Origin: Bacteroidota bacterium
GTDB lineage: Bacteria; Bacteroidota; Bacteroidia; Chitinophagales; Chitinophagaceae
Reading direction: 5' to 3'
Assembly (NCBI GenBank): GCA_030706605.1
Contig: JAUZOE010000006.1
Location: 1-64,000 of the forward strand
DNA: 64,000 bases
The notes beneath the pieces were generated by a model that saw nothing but the letters and a program-made list of their open reading frames with translations, did not search any database and was not told the origin of the DNA. The translations under genes were made by a program, and so were the position numbers. This document shows positions 20,483 through 30,589 of the stretch, piece by piece; within the stretch, counting starts at the first letter, position 1; every line of letters begins with the position of its first letter.

Positions 20483-21490
20483 ATGAAAACAAAACAAGCG
20501 ATACTACTTTTGAGTATTTTATCTTTTGGAATTTTATCATGTTCAAAATCAAATTCCTCTGCCAGCACTGTTACCGGTAATTGGGTTAGCCAATCTTCGT
20601 TTGATGGTGTTGCCAGAAGTGAAGCAGTATCATTTGTAATTAATGATACTGCCTATGTTGGTACTGGTTATGACGGATACTCAAGATTGAAAGATTTCTG
20701 GGAATATGATGCAGTAAGGAATTACTGGCAACAAAGGGCTGATCTTCCAGGGTTAGCTCGTAGTTCTGCAATTGCCTTTGCCGTATCTGGAAAAGGATAT
20801 GTCGGTACAGGCTTTGACGGGGTGAATAAATTAAAAGATATGTGGCAGTTTGATCCAGCTACTAATTCCTGGATGCAAAAAAATGATTTTGCAGGTACAG
20901 CTAGATATGATGCAGTGGCATTTGGAATACTGGATAAAGGATATGTATCCACAGGATTTGATGGCAATTATTTGAAAGACTTTTGGGAATATGATCCTAT
21001 AGCAGATTCCTGGACATTGCAACCAGGCTTCAGTGGACAAAAACGTATGGCAGCTGTCGCGTTTGTTCATAATAATAAAGCCTATATCTGCACAGGAGTT
21101 AATAATGGAACAGCAGTTAATGATTTTTGGTCTTTTGACCCTTCAACGTCTTCATGGACTGAATTAAGGCAAATATCCAACTACAGCACTCAGAGCTATG
21201 ATGATAACTATACAGATATTATTCGTTCCAATGCAGTTGCATTTACAATCGGGGATAAAGCTTACTTAACAACGGGTGAAAATGGCACTTTACTTAGCTC
21301 TACCTGGGAATATGATTTTGCTACTGATCTATGGACTAGTAAAACGGCTTTTGAAGGATCTCCAAGAACCGGTGCATTAGGTTTTACACTAAGCAATGGA
21401 GGTTACGTTACTACAGGCAGAAGCAGTTCTTTACCATTTGATGATTTAAGGGAGTTTTTCCCTACCCAGACTTATAATGCCAATGACTAA
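20483..21490 (+). CDS. Kelch-repeat lipoprotein
   Basis: This 335-aa protein has a signal peptide with lipobox SFGILSC, followed by six Kelch-type blades. Each has the pattern AVAF...YVGTGYDG...DFWEYDP...W, for example AVSFVINDTAYVGTGYDG and AIAFAVSGKGYVGTGFDG. A galactose-oxidase-like beta-propeller is predicted, with no catalytic residues recognised, so a binding role is more likely than an enzymatic one. The last 14 bp overlap the start of the DUF4907 gene. TTTG (20435-20438) and TATTTTCG (20456-20463) form an imperfect promoter with 17-bp spacing. Confidence 0.85.
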   Translation: MKTKQAILLLSILSFGILSCSKSNSSASTVTGNWVSQSSFDGVARSEAVSFVINDTAYVGTGYDGYSRLKDFWEYDAVRNYWQQRADLPGLARSSAIAFAVSGKGYVGTGFDGVNKLKDMWQFDPATNSWMQKNDFAGTARYDAVAFGILDKGYVSTGFDGNYLKDFWEYDPIADSWTLQPGFSGQKRMAAVAFVHNNKAYICTGVNNGTAVNDFWSFDPSTSSWTELRQISNYSTQSYDDNYTDIIRSNAVAFTIGDKAYLTTGENGTLLSSTWEYDFATDLWTSKTAFEGSPRTGALGFTLSNGGYVTTGRSSSLPFDDLREFFPTQTYNAND

Positions 21491-21842
21491 AAAAATTTAT
21501 ATTTTTATCGGCTTACTTTTTATAGTAGCCATTATAGGTATATCTTTTATAGTAGCCATTATAGGTATATCTATAAATACTAATAAAAAATCAGGTGATA
21601 GAATGTTGAAAATAGAGTCGCAAGCAATACAAACTTCTTCGGGATGGGGCTATAATATACTGGTTGATCATAAGATTTTTATACACCAGGAATATATTCC
21701 TGCTATAAGTGGTAACAAATCTTTTGTAAATAAAGAAGATGCTATGAAAGTTGCAGATTTGGCCATAGAAAAAATAAAAAAAGGAAAGCTGCCAAGTCTT
21801 ACTAAAGATGATATTATTGCTTTAAAGATTGCAATGAATTAG
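21477..21842 (+). CDS. DUF4907 family membrane-anchored protein
   Basis: The 121-aa protein has one N-terminal hydrophobic segment and a C-terminal soluble domain matching DUF4907 (WGYNILVDHKIFIHQEYIPA, then FVNKEDAMKVADLAIEKIKKGKLPS). The family is of unknown function and is commonly found next to Kelch lipoproteins of this kind, from my recollection. The hydrophobic segment contains a perfect 9-residue tandem duplication (FIVAIIGIS twice), which lengthens it. The ATG at 21477 overlaps the Kelch gene by 14 bp; a second ATG at 21483 is equally possible. A strong terminator follows. Confidence 0.8.
   Translation: MPMTKKIYIFIGLLFIVAIIGISFIVAIIGISINTNKKSGDRMLKIESQAIQTSSGWGYNILVDHKIFIHQEYIPAISGNKSFVNKEDAMKVADLAIEKIKKGKLPSLTKDDIIALKIAMN
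21518..21571 (+). repeat. Perfect 27-bp tandem duplication inside the DUF4907 gene
   Basis: Two identical 27-bp copies lie at 21518-21544 and 21545-21571. The length is a multiple of three, so the reading frame is kept and nine residues are repeated. Absence of any substitution suggests a recent slippage or unequal-crossover event. Confidence 0.95.
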
Positions 21843-21865
21843 GCTCGGAGAAATAAGCATAAAAA

Positions 21866-21917
21866 AATTATAATAAAAAACGCCCTGTTCTGGAACAGGG
21901 CGTTTTTTATTATAATT
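21866..21917 (+). terminator. Strong Rho-independent terminator after the Kelch/DUF4907 pair
   Basis: A perfect 25-bp inverted repeat with a 2-bp centre. The GC-rich core CGCCCTGTTC/GAACAGGGCG is followed by TTTTTTATTAT. The A/T flanks are symmetrical, so it should work in both directions and also block transcription entering from the right. Confidence 0.93.
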
Positions 21918-22003
21918 CAGAAAATATTTGTTCCTTTAGGCAAATAATTAAAGTGTAAAAAGCTGTTTATAATCCGTCCGAAATGTTACTTCCCCTTCGC
22001 ATA

Positions 22004-22378
22004 CTAAGAATTTAAATCAACGATAGTAAAAAAATCAGCCTTGAACATACTTCCTATTGGCACGATTTGTTTACCAATGGAAATTTCATTTTTAGATATA
22101 GAATCAATATGTCGCAGGGAAACAATATACGACCTGTGAACCCTGACAAATTTGTGAGGTGGCAATTTTGTTTCAAAAGCATTTAAACTTTTAAGCGTTA
22201 CAACCGGCTGGCTTTTCCCATTTAAATATATCTGTATATAGTCTTTCATTCCTTTACAAAAAAGGATATCATCAAAATTAATTTTTACAATTTTGTATTC
22301 AGATTTTATAAAAACAAAATCCTTGGCAGAAAATATATTAGTTTCCTCTTTCATAGGCAATGTATTCAATTCTCTCAT
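22004..22378 (-). CDS. Stand-alone LytTR DNA-binding regulator
   Basis: The 124-aa protein consists almost wholly of a LytTR domain, with the landmarks DDILFCKGMKDYIQIYL, LKSLNAFETKLPPHKFVRVHRSYIVS and EISIGKQIVPIG. LytTR domains bind DNA through beta strands. There is no receiver domain or membrane segment, so it is not a normal two-component response regulator as encoded. A short unstructured N-terminus of about 20 residues precedes the domain. The gene is isolated, and its targets cannot be inferred from its neighbours. Confidence 0.9.
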   Translation of the reverse strand: MRELNTLPMKEETNIFSAKDFVFIKSEYKIVKINFDDILFCKGMKDYIQIYLNGKSQPVVTLKSLNAFETKLPPHKFVRVHRSYIVSLRHIDSISKNEISIGKQIVPIGSMFKADFFTIVDLNS

Positions 22379-22683
22379 GAGTAGATTTCAATTTTATTTT
22401 TTTTGTCCCCGGTAAGTCATAAATGTCTCTCACAATATTAAAAAAAGAATTACAATTTCGACGAACAGATATTTTTCGTGGACCAATATACTATTTTTTC
22501 AGTTATATTTCAAAATGATTATAATATTATACATCCCTAATAGTATAGCGTTAAACTAAGCAACAACTTATTGTCGTTCATTTGTGCATTAAACATAACA
22601 AGTAACCAGACTCTTAATATATCTTTTTATCAAAAAAAAGCGATACATAAATGTATCGCTCAATTATTTTAATAAATTGAAAA
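22379..22683. other. Intergenic region between the LytTR gene and the small DUF5679-like gene
   Basis: AT-rich spacer upstream of the LytTR gene. It contains the terminator of the small gene to its right. No exact TAnnTTTG box is seen for the LytTR gene, and no ORF or RNA gene stands out. Confidence 0.4.
22632..22660 (-). terminator. Terminator of the DUF5679-like small gene
   Basis: A 10-bp stem, AGCGATACAT at 22639-22648 and ATGTATCGCT at 22651-22660, has a 2-nt centre and is followed on the minus strand by eight T. It lies 23 bp past the stop of the small gene. Confidence 0.85.
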
Positions 22684-22884
22684 TTACCAACTCTTCTTGG
22701 CAACACCATCTTTTACAGCCTGCAGGGCACTTGCCTCACTAAGCATAGTAGTCATTTTATTTCCTTTTCCATCATTGCCCTGAGCCATATATCCACCGCG
22801 GGATGTTTTAGTAATTACTGCATCCTGCATTGGAACATTTTTTTCTTTAGTTTTCATACAATAGGCTGTTAACATTTTTGACAT
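22684..22884 (-). CDS. Small DUF5679-like protein lacking the zinc-binding cysteines
   Basis: The 66-aa cytoplasmic protein aligns by eye with the DUF5679 zinc-ribbon pattern (YCxKC...CxxCG), starting AYCMKTKEKN where the family has YCVKC. Only one cysteine is left, and the second CxxC site is replaced by GNDGKGNK. A family call is therefore tentative. A conserved-looking SEASALQAV helix follows. An exact -7 box (CAAATTTA on the plus strand, 22949-22956) lies upstream and a good terminator downstream, so it is an independently expressed gene. Confidence 0.7.
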   Translation of the reverse strand: MSKMLTAYCMKTKEKNVPMQDAVITKTSRGGYMAQGNDGKGNKMTTMLSEASALQAVKDGVAKKSW

Positions 22885-22948
22885 TTTAATTGGGTTTATA
22901 GTTTAATAATTTATGATTTAAGCCCAAAGTCAGTTGACAGTGGATAAT

Positions 22949-22956
22949 CAAATTTA
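22949..22956 (-). promoter_or_regulatory. -7 promoter box TAAATTTG before the small gene
   Basis: Exact TAnnTTTG match on the minus strand, about 65 bp before the start codon of the 66-aa gene. No clear -33 element. Confidence 0.35.
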
Positions 22957-23004
22957 GCAATTTATACTTATTTTACATTATATTTTTACTGACATTGATG
23001 AAAT

Positions 23005-24159
23005 CTAATTTTGAAGCGAATTCTTTATTTTTTTAATATTCACTTTTAACGCATATTTTAAATAAAGTTCGTATGAATATTCAAGGCCTGTTCCACTTGA
23101 AATTTTTTCTCTAAAGTCCTTATAAGGAATAAATCTGAAATCAAAATTCACATTTTTAAATATTTCTTTATCATAAATAAAACTTGCAATTAAAAGCTCA
23201 CGGTGCTTTTCAACAAGCCCCGGATATTTTTCTGAAACAGATTGAAACAGCGCCATTCCGCGTGGTCCTATGTAACCATCTCCATTCCAATAACGGAAAT
23301 CAATTCCCACATTTTTGAATTGGAATAAAAGATGTGACAGAAACCCATTTCCTTCATTAAATGCTTGTAATTTTTGTCCGGAAATATCTTTATAATTCAC
23401 GTAATAATTATCGAATACTACTTTTTCAAATAATTTATTATTAACTTTATAAGTGATTGAAGCGCCGGTTGCAAAATTGGTGAGAGATTGCAACGGCGTA
23501 TTTAGGCTATCTACCTGGCCACCTTTATGAGAATACAACATCTGTATCGGAAGTGAAAGATTCAATTTTTTATTGTTAATAACATTCAACTTTGATACAT
23601 AGCCTATATCAAATTGTTCTTTAAAATTATCTCCTGGATGAATCGCTTTTCGCCAGTTTATAAAGAAATCATGAGTATACGGTTTTGTGTCAACCATAAA
23701 TTGGAACCCATTTTCAAGTCTTTCATTAATAATTAACTTATAATCATAAATTGGCTCTATGAAGCCATGATTCAAATTTCCTTCAAGCGTTCCCAGGATA
23801 AAGGATGAATGCTTTGCTCTATACTTTACCGAAAAGGTGGGTGCGATAGTAGTGTATCCTATTCTTCCAAATTCTTTCTGAAGATAAAGTCCTCCTTTTA
23901 TAGTCAGCTTTGGCGATATCTGGTATTGAATTTCAGGAATTACCTGGTAACCAAATAAAGTTCCACTTAATGGAATATTACCAAACCATTCTGTGTTATT
24001 AAGATAGTTTAGATTGTATAAACTAAAAGAAAGTTGCTGGCTATCTGCAGGGTTAATGATCGTTTTGTTTTTAAATGTGGGGTAATCGACCTGAGCATTC
24101 ACATGTAAAGAAGTGATTAGTAATATAAGGATGAGGAATTTCCCGAAAACTCGTTTCAT
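23005..24159 (-). CDS. Predicted outer-membrane protein of unknown family
   Basis: I do not recognise the family. The 384-aa protein has a signal peptide (ending SLHVNAQ) and is composed of alternating amphipathic strands such as LTIKGGLYLQKEF and KNVGIDFRYWNGDGYIG. Aromatic residues are frequent at likely membrane interfaces, which fits an outer-membrane beta barrel. The C-terminus does not end in the usual Phe. The ATG at 24157-24159 gives a normal MKR leader and is preferred to the ATG 21 bp upstream. It sits alone between gyrB and the small gene. Confidence 0.6.
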   Translation of the reverse strand: MKRVFGKFLILILLITSLHVNAQVDYPTFKNKTIINPADSQQLSFSLYNLNYLNNTEWFGNIPLSGTLFGYQVIPEIQYQISPKLTIKGGLYLQKEFGRIGYTTIAPTFSVKYRAKHSSFILGTLEGNLNHGFIEPIYDYKLIINERLENGFQFMVDTKPYTHDFFINWRKAIHPGDNFKEQFDIGYVSKLNVINNKKLNLSLPIQMLYSHKGGQVDSLNTPLQSLTNFATGASITYKVNNKLFEKVVFDNYYVNYKDISGQKLQAFNEGNGFLSHLLFQFKNVGIDFRYWNGDGYIGPRGMALFQSVSEKYPGLVEKHRELLIASFIYDKEIFKNVNFDFRFIPYKDFREKISSGTGLEYSYELYLKYALKVNIKKIKNSLQN

Positions 24160-24288
24160 AGAATAATTATTTGGTATCATTTTTAGAATACAATATTACA
24201 TCATGCAATATTACACTACTACTTTTTAATTTTTTTTTGTAAATCAAAATAAAAATCCTCTTAATTAATTTTTACAATTTTATGTAAT

Positions 24289-24321
24289 AAAAAAGCTTTC
24301 CCAATTTGAAAAAGCTTTTTA
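24289..24321 (-). terminator. gyrB terminator
   Basis: Stem AAAAAGCTTT at 24290-24299 pairs with AAAGCTTTTT at 24311-24320 around an 11-nt loop, followed by T residues on the minus strand. It begins 24 bp beyond the gyrB stop codon. Confidence 0.7.
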
Positions 24322-24344
24322 TAAAAAATAATTAAGTATAAAAT

Positions 24345-26755
<2,411 letters not shown>

Positions 26756-27076
26756 ATGAGCACAGGAAAAGTATTAGCAGGCATATTAGCAGGTGCTGCA
26801 GCGGGAGTAGTATTGGGCATCCTATTCGCACCAGATAAAGGCACAGAAACAAGAAGAAAATTAGCTGAAAAAGGATCTGATGCTGCAGAAAATGTAAAAA
26901 ACAAATACAATGAATTTGCAGATACCATTTCTGATAAATATGATAGTGCCAGAGAAAAATTATCCAGCCTTGTATCTGAAGGAAAAGATATGGGTAAAGA
27001 CATGGTAAATCAGGCAAAAGAAAAAGCGAATGCAATGAAAAATGATATTAGGAATCCCAACCCGATAAACTCGTAG
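26756..27076 (+). CDS. YtxH domain protein
   Basis: The 106-aa protein begins with a glycine/alanine-rich membrane segment (KVLAGILAGAAAGVVLGILFAPDKG), the hallmark of the YtxH family. A charged helical tail follows, likely a coiled coil (residues 35-95, repeated AxxKxD patterns). YtxH proteins are general-stress or envelope proteins of unclear mechanism. It is the first gene of a three-gene cluster with a holin-like protein and a small helical protein. Confidence 0.87.
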   Translation: MSTGKVLAGILAGAAAGVVLGILFAPDKGTETRRKLAEKGSDAAENVKNKYNEFADTISDKYDSAREKLSSLVSEGKDMGKDMVNQAKEKANAMKNDIRNPNPINS

Positions 27077-27110
27077 AATTTGCAAACCTGTTGGTGATTA
27101 AAAAGATAAC

Positions 27111-27452
27111 ATGGAAAATAGAAGCAACAGCATTGAAGAGCTATTTTATAAACTCAAAGAATATATTGACCTTAGAATTGACCTTTTTAAACTAAAAAGT
27201 ATCAATAAAATCTCGGGATTTTTATCCACCTTAATCGTTGTAAGTATTTTAGCTGTTCTTGCCTTTTTAGTACTTATATGTATTACAATAGGTGTTGCAT
27301 TGCTTTTGGGCGAAATACTGGGAAAGACTTACTATGGTTTTCTTGTAATGGCGCTTCTTTATATTATTATCGGACTGGTTTTGTATTACGGTAGAAATAA
27401 ATTTTTGAAAAAACCAATCAGCAATAACCTGATAAAGGAATTATTAGATTAA
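27111..27452 (+). CDS. Phage-holin-family (YqjE-like) membrane protein
   Basis: The 113-aa protein has a cytoplasmic N-terminal helix (NSIEELFYKLKEYIDLRIDLFKLK) and two hydrophobic segments around residues 35-62 and 70-92, as in Phage_holin_3_6/YqjE proteins. Despite the name these are chromosomal envelope-stress proteins, not lysis genes, and no phage genes are nearby. It starts 34 bp after the ytxH-like gene. Confidence 0.85.
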   Translation: MENRSNSIEELFYKLKEYIDLRIDLFKLKSINKISGFLSTLIVVSILAVLAFLVLICITIGVALLLGEILGKTYYGFLVMALLYIIIGLVLYYGRNKFLKKPISNNLIKELLD

Positions 27453-27475
27453 CCAGGAATATAAAATTTCAAGAA

Positions 27476-27898
27476 ATGAATCATGAGGAAACCTTTGAAA
27501 AAAAATCTGAGATGATAACTAATGTCGCTGATCTTTCCCTCGCCATTAAAAATCTGGAAAGAAAAAAAATATTGATGGAAGATGATTTAAAAGATCAGGC
27601 ACATTCGATTATTGAAAATCTTAAACCGGCAAATATTTTAAAACATACCTTACATGAAATTCAGGAATCTTCTCATTTAAAAAATAATATCGTAAAAATT
27701 ATTGCAGGCCTTGGAGCAGGATATTTTTCTAGGAAATTGATAGTTGGCAAGTCCGCAGGTTTTCTTAAAAAAGCCTTGGGTACAGCCATTCAATATGGCA
27801 TTACTCAATTTGTAGCTAAATCTGATGATGATGAAAAGGATAATATTGCCTCACCGGTAAACAGGAAAAGCCTTCTAAAAAGAATATTTTCCATATAA
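27476..27898 (+). CDS. Small helical protein of the YtxH/holin cluster
   Basis: The 140-aa protein has a charged N-terminal helical part (residues 1-60, LAIKNLERKKILMEDDLKDQ) and a glycine-containing weakly hydrophobic segment around residues 80-115 (IIAGLGAGYFSRKLIVGKS). It has no recognised catalytic motif. Position and design resemble the third member (YqjK-like) of YqjD-YqjE-YqjK clusters. It starts 23 bp after the holin-like gene and is almost certainly in the same operon. Confidence 0.75.
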   Translation: MNHEETFEKKSEMITNVADLSLAIKNLERKKILMEDDLKDQAHSIIENLKPANILKHTLHEIQESSHLKNNIVKIIAGLGAGYFSRKLIVGKSAGFLKKALGTAIQYGITQFVAKSDDDEKDNIASPVNRKSLLKRIFSI

Positions 27899-27968
27899 TT
27901 ATATTCTCCCCATTTCAGAAATAGTATAAATAAAGAATTCTTATTTTTATTTCAAAAATAAAATCTTT

Positions 27969-28967
27969 TTGAAAAAATTATTTTACGTCCTGACACTAGT
28001 AATCACAGGACACTTAACCCATGCCCAAAAGATAAAAGTATTAGCAGATGGCATCCATTCTTCTTTCCGGGGATTAAGCGTTGTTGACAATAATACTCTT
28101 TGGGTAAGTGGAAGCAATGGAATGGTAGGAAAAAGTATTGACGGCGGCAAAAACTGGAAATGGATAATTATTAAGGGTTTTGAAAAAACTGATTTCCGGG
28201 ATATAGAAGCTTTCGATAAAAAGACAGCCGTGATCATGGGAATTGCTGAGCCTGCATTTATTTTAAGAACTAACGACGGAGGTGAAACATGGAAAACTGT
28301 TTTTGAAAATAAAACACAAGGCATGTTTTTAGATGCCATGGAATTTTGGAATGACCAAAGTGGTATTGTAATCGGCGATCCTATTAATAACCGCTTTTAC
28401 ATTGGGAGAACATTTGACGGGGGCAAGACATGGCGAAATATTCCTGAAAAATACAAGCCTGTAGCAGACAGCGGCGAAGCCTGTTTTGCCAGTAGCGGAA
28501 CCAACATCAGGAAATTGAATAAATCAGAAGCTGTGTTTGTAACAGGTGGATTATCATCGCATATTTTCATACGGGATAAAAAGATAACCATCCCTATTCT
28601 ACAGGGGAAAGAAACCACCGGCGCGAATTCTATAGCAGTCAAAAACCATAAAACCTTCATCGTGGTTGGTGGTGATTTTGCGGATAAAGATGATACTACT
28701 AAAAATTGCGCGATAACACATGATGGTGGTATGACATGGACTTCCCCAAAAAATCCACCAGCAGGTTACAGAAGCTGTATAGAATATTTATCTAAAAATA
28801 GATGGGTCACTTGTGGATTAAATGGAGTTGATATTTCTGTAAATAACGGTGATACATGGAGATCAATAAGCAAGATAGGTTTTCATGTTTGCCGTAAAGC
28901 AAAAAAAGGGAAAGCCGTTTTCCTTGCAGGAAATAATGGAAGGATAGGGAAGTTGATAGATGAATAA
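27969..28967 (+). CDS. Exported YCF48/BNR-repeat protein
   Basis: The 332-aa protein has a signal peptide (MKKLFYVLTLVITGHLTHAQ) and several Asp-box repeats of the S/N-DGGxTW type: SIDGGKNWKW, TNDGGETWKT, TFDGGKTWRN, THDGGMTWTS and NNGDTWRS. This predicts a beta-propeller like the photosystem II assembly factor HCF136/YCF48; in bacteria the function is unknown, and no catalytic residues are recognised. The frame has no ATG at the leader, and the start must be the TTG at 27969. Confidence 0.85.
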   Translation: MKKLFYVLTLVITGHLTHAQKIKVLADGIHSSFRGLSVVDNNTLWVSGSNGMVGKSIDGGKNWKWIIIKGFEKTDFRDIEAFDKKTAVIMGIAEPAFILRTNDGGETWKTVFENKTQGMFLDAMEFWNDQSGIVIGDPINNRFYIGRTFDGGKTWRNIPEKYKPVADSGEACFASSGTNIRKLNKSEAVFVTGGLSSHIFIRDKKITIPILQGKETTGANSIAVKNHKTFIVVGGDFADKDDTTKNCAITHDGGMTWTSPKNPPAGYRSCIEYLSKNRWVTCGLNGVDISVNNGDTWRSISKIGFHVCRKAKKGKAVFLAGNNGRIGKLIDE

Positions 28968-29079
28968 ATAGAATATAAATCTTTGTGGCAGGAAAACAGA
29001 TTTAATTAATGTATTTAATCTATTTCTACCATTAGAAAGATATTTCTAATATCCTTTTTAAATATCAGAAAAAGTAATA

Positions 29080-30441
29080 TTATTTCTGCGCTGTAGTATG
29101 GTTCTCCAATTTTTTCATTTGCGGACAAGATTGATACTCGTGTGCAATATTTACATAGAAAGAAGGTAATTTTTTGGAAAACCATTCTTCTAAAGCATCA
29201 TTTTTTTTCTCTTCCAAAGCTCGCTGAGCTACTTTATCATAATCATCTTTCAGATTTTCACGGTGTGGTTCTGTTTTGGTCAAGATATCTACAATCCTAA
29301 CCCCTTTTTTACCACGATCATCCGTAAATTCTGTAGGCTTGGAGTATTCTCCTACCTTAAGGTCTTTTAACATAAGTACCAGATCTTTATCAAGCTGATC
29401 AATAGTTAGAAAAGAACTTCCATCTTTTGCAGGAATCCTTCCGCCGGTAAATTTACTATTATCATCTTCGCTATACTTTGAGACAGCTTCACCAAATTGC
29501 AAAGTTCCATCTACCAATTGAGACCTGATAGAATCTAATTTTTCTTTAGCTTGATTTACTTCTATTGAACTTATCTGCGGTATTTTCAAAATATGCCGGA
29601 TAACAGCATCATCGCCATTCTTACTTACCATTTGAATAATATGATAACCAAATTTAGTTTTAAAAACATTGGAGATTTGTCCGTCTTTTAAACTAAATGC
29701 TTTTGAAAGAAATACCGGATCCCATTGCTTTTCATTCCTGTTAATTTCGTATCTACCTCCAGATTCCTTACTTCCAGGATCATCTGTATATAGCGAAGCC
29801 AGTACGTCAAACTTTTTAGAGCCATCCTCCACTTCTTTTTTATATTCTTTAAGTTGATCCATCGCATAATTTTCCAAATCGCGGCTTGGCTTAGGATAAA
29901 TGACAATTTCTCCAACTTCTAATTCAGATTCATAGAAATGCAAACTATCCTTGGGGATAGCATCATAATAGGCTTCCACTTCTTTAGGAGTAATTCTGAT
30001 ATTAGCTACAATTTTGTCGCGTTCTCCCTGGGCTAATTTTTGTTCACGAAAAGTTTGTTTAAAATCTTCCTTAAGTTGAAAAATAGATTTACCAGCAATC
30101 TGTTCTACAATTTCTTTGGAGCCATATTGATTAATGAAATAACGAATTTTATTATCAATATCCGCATCAATATCTTCGTCAGAAACGGGAATTGAATCTC
30201 GCTCGGCTTGTATTACCAGTGCTTTTAATCCGATAGCCTGTTCTAATAAAAGGCAATTGGCATTTGCAGGGACATCAATTCCCTGGCGTTGCATATCATG
30301 AATACTATTATCAATATCACTTTTTAAAATGATTTTATCACCAACAGTGGCAATTATTTTATCGGCCACCACTTTCTTTACTTGTGCAAATAATGTAAAA
30401 GTTATTGCAACAAAGAAAAGAGTAAACAAACTTTTTTTCAT
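29080..30441 (-). CDS. SurA-type periplasmic peptidyl-prolyl isomerase/chaperone
   Basis: The 453-aa protein has a signal peptide and a SurA N-terminal domain (VADKIIATVGDKIILKSDID). Two parvulin domains follow: residues about 175-275 with LASLYTDDPGSKESGGRYEI and SNVFKTKFGYHIIQMVSK, and about 280-390 with VSKYSEDDNSKFTGGRIPA. SurA escorts outer-membrane proteins through the periplasm. The location next to infB is not functionally linked. A TATTTTTG box lies 62 bp upstream of the start. Confidence 0.93.
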   Translation of the reverse strand: MKKSLFTLFFVAITFTLFAQVKKVVADKIIATVGDKIILKSDIDNSIHDMQRQGIDVPANANCLLLEQAIGLKALVIQAERDSIPVSDEDIDADIDNKIRYFINQYGSKEIVEQIAGKSIFQLKEDFKQTFREQKLAQGERDKIVANIRITPKEVEAYYDAIPKDSLHFYESELEVGEIVIYPKPSRDLENYAMDQLKEYKKEVEDGSKKFDVLASLYTDDPGSKESGGRYEINRNEKQWDPVFLSKAFSLKDGQISNVFKTKFGYHIIQMVSKNGDDAVIRHILKIPQISSIEVNQAKEKLDSIRSQLVDGTLQFGEAVSKYSEDDNSKFTGGRIPAKDGSSFLTIDQLDKDLVLMLKDLKVGEYSKPTEFTDDRGKKGVRIVDILTKTEPHRENLKDDYDKVAQRALEEKKNDALEEWFSKKLPSFYVNIAHEYQSCPQMKKLENHTTAQK

Positions 30442-30502
30442 TTGAAATATTTATTTAGAATTGGCTAAATATTGCTGCCTCATCTTTAAAAAAGGGTTAT
30501 GC

Positions 30503-30510
30503 CAAAAATA
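30503..30510 (-). promoter_or_regulatory. -7 promoter box TATTTTTG for the surA-like gene
   Basis: Exact TAnnTTTG on the minus strand (plus strand CAAAAATA), in the 148-bp gap between infB and the surA-like gene. The -33 element is not visible. Confidence 0.35.
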
Positions 30511-30589
30511 CACTTGTATAGCGTGAGATATTTTTTTGGAAAGTTAAAAGTTCTATCAGTTTTGTTAAAGAAATAACGATTGTGGAGAA

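Noticed and set aside
27111-27452. Possible prophage signal from a holin-family protein
   Set aside because: No other phage gene is near; the YtxH-type neighbour and the chromosomal context fit the envelope-stress version of the family.
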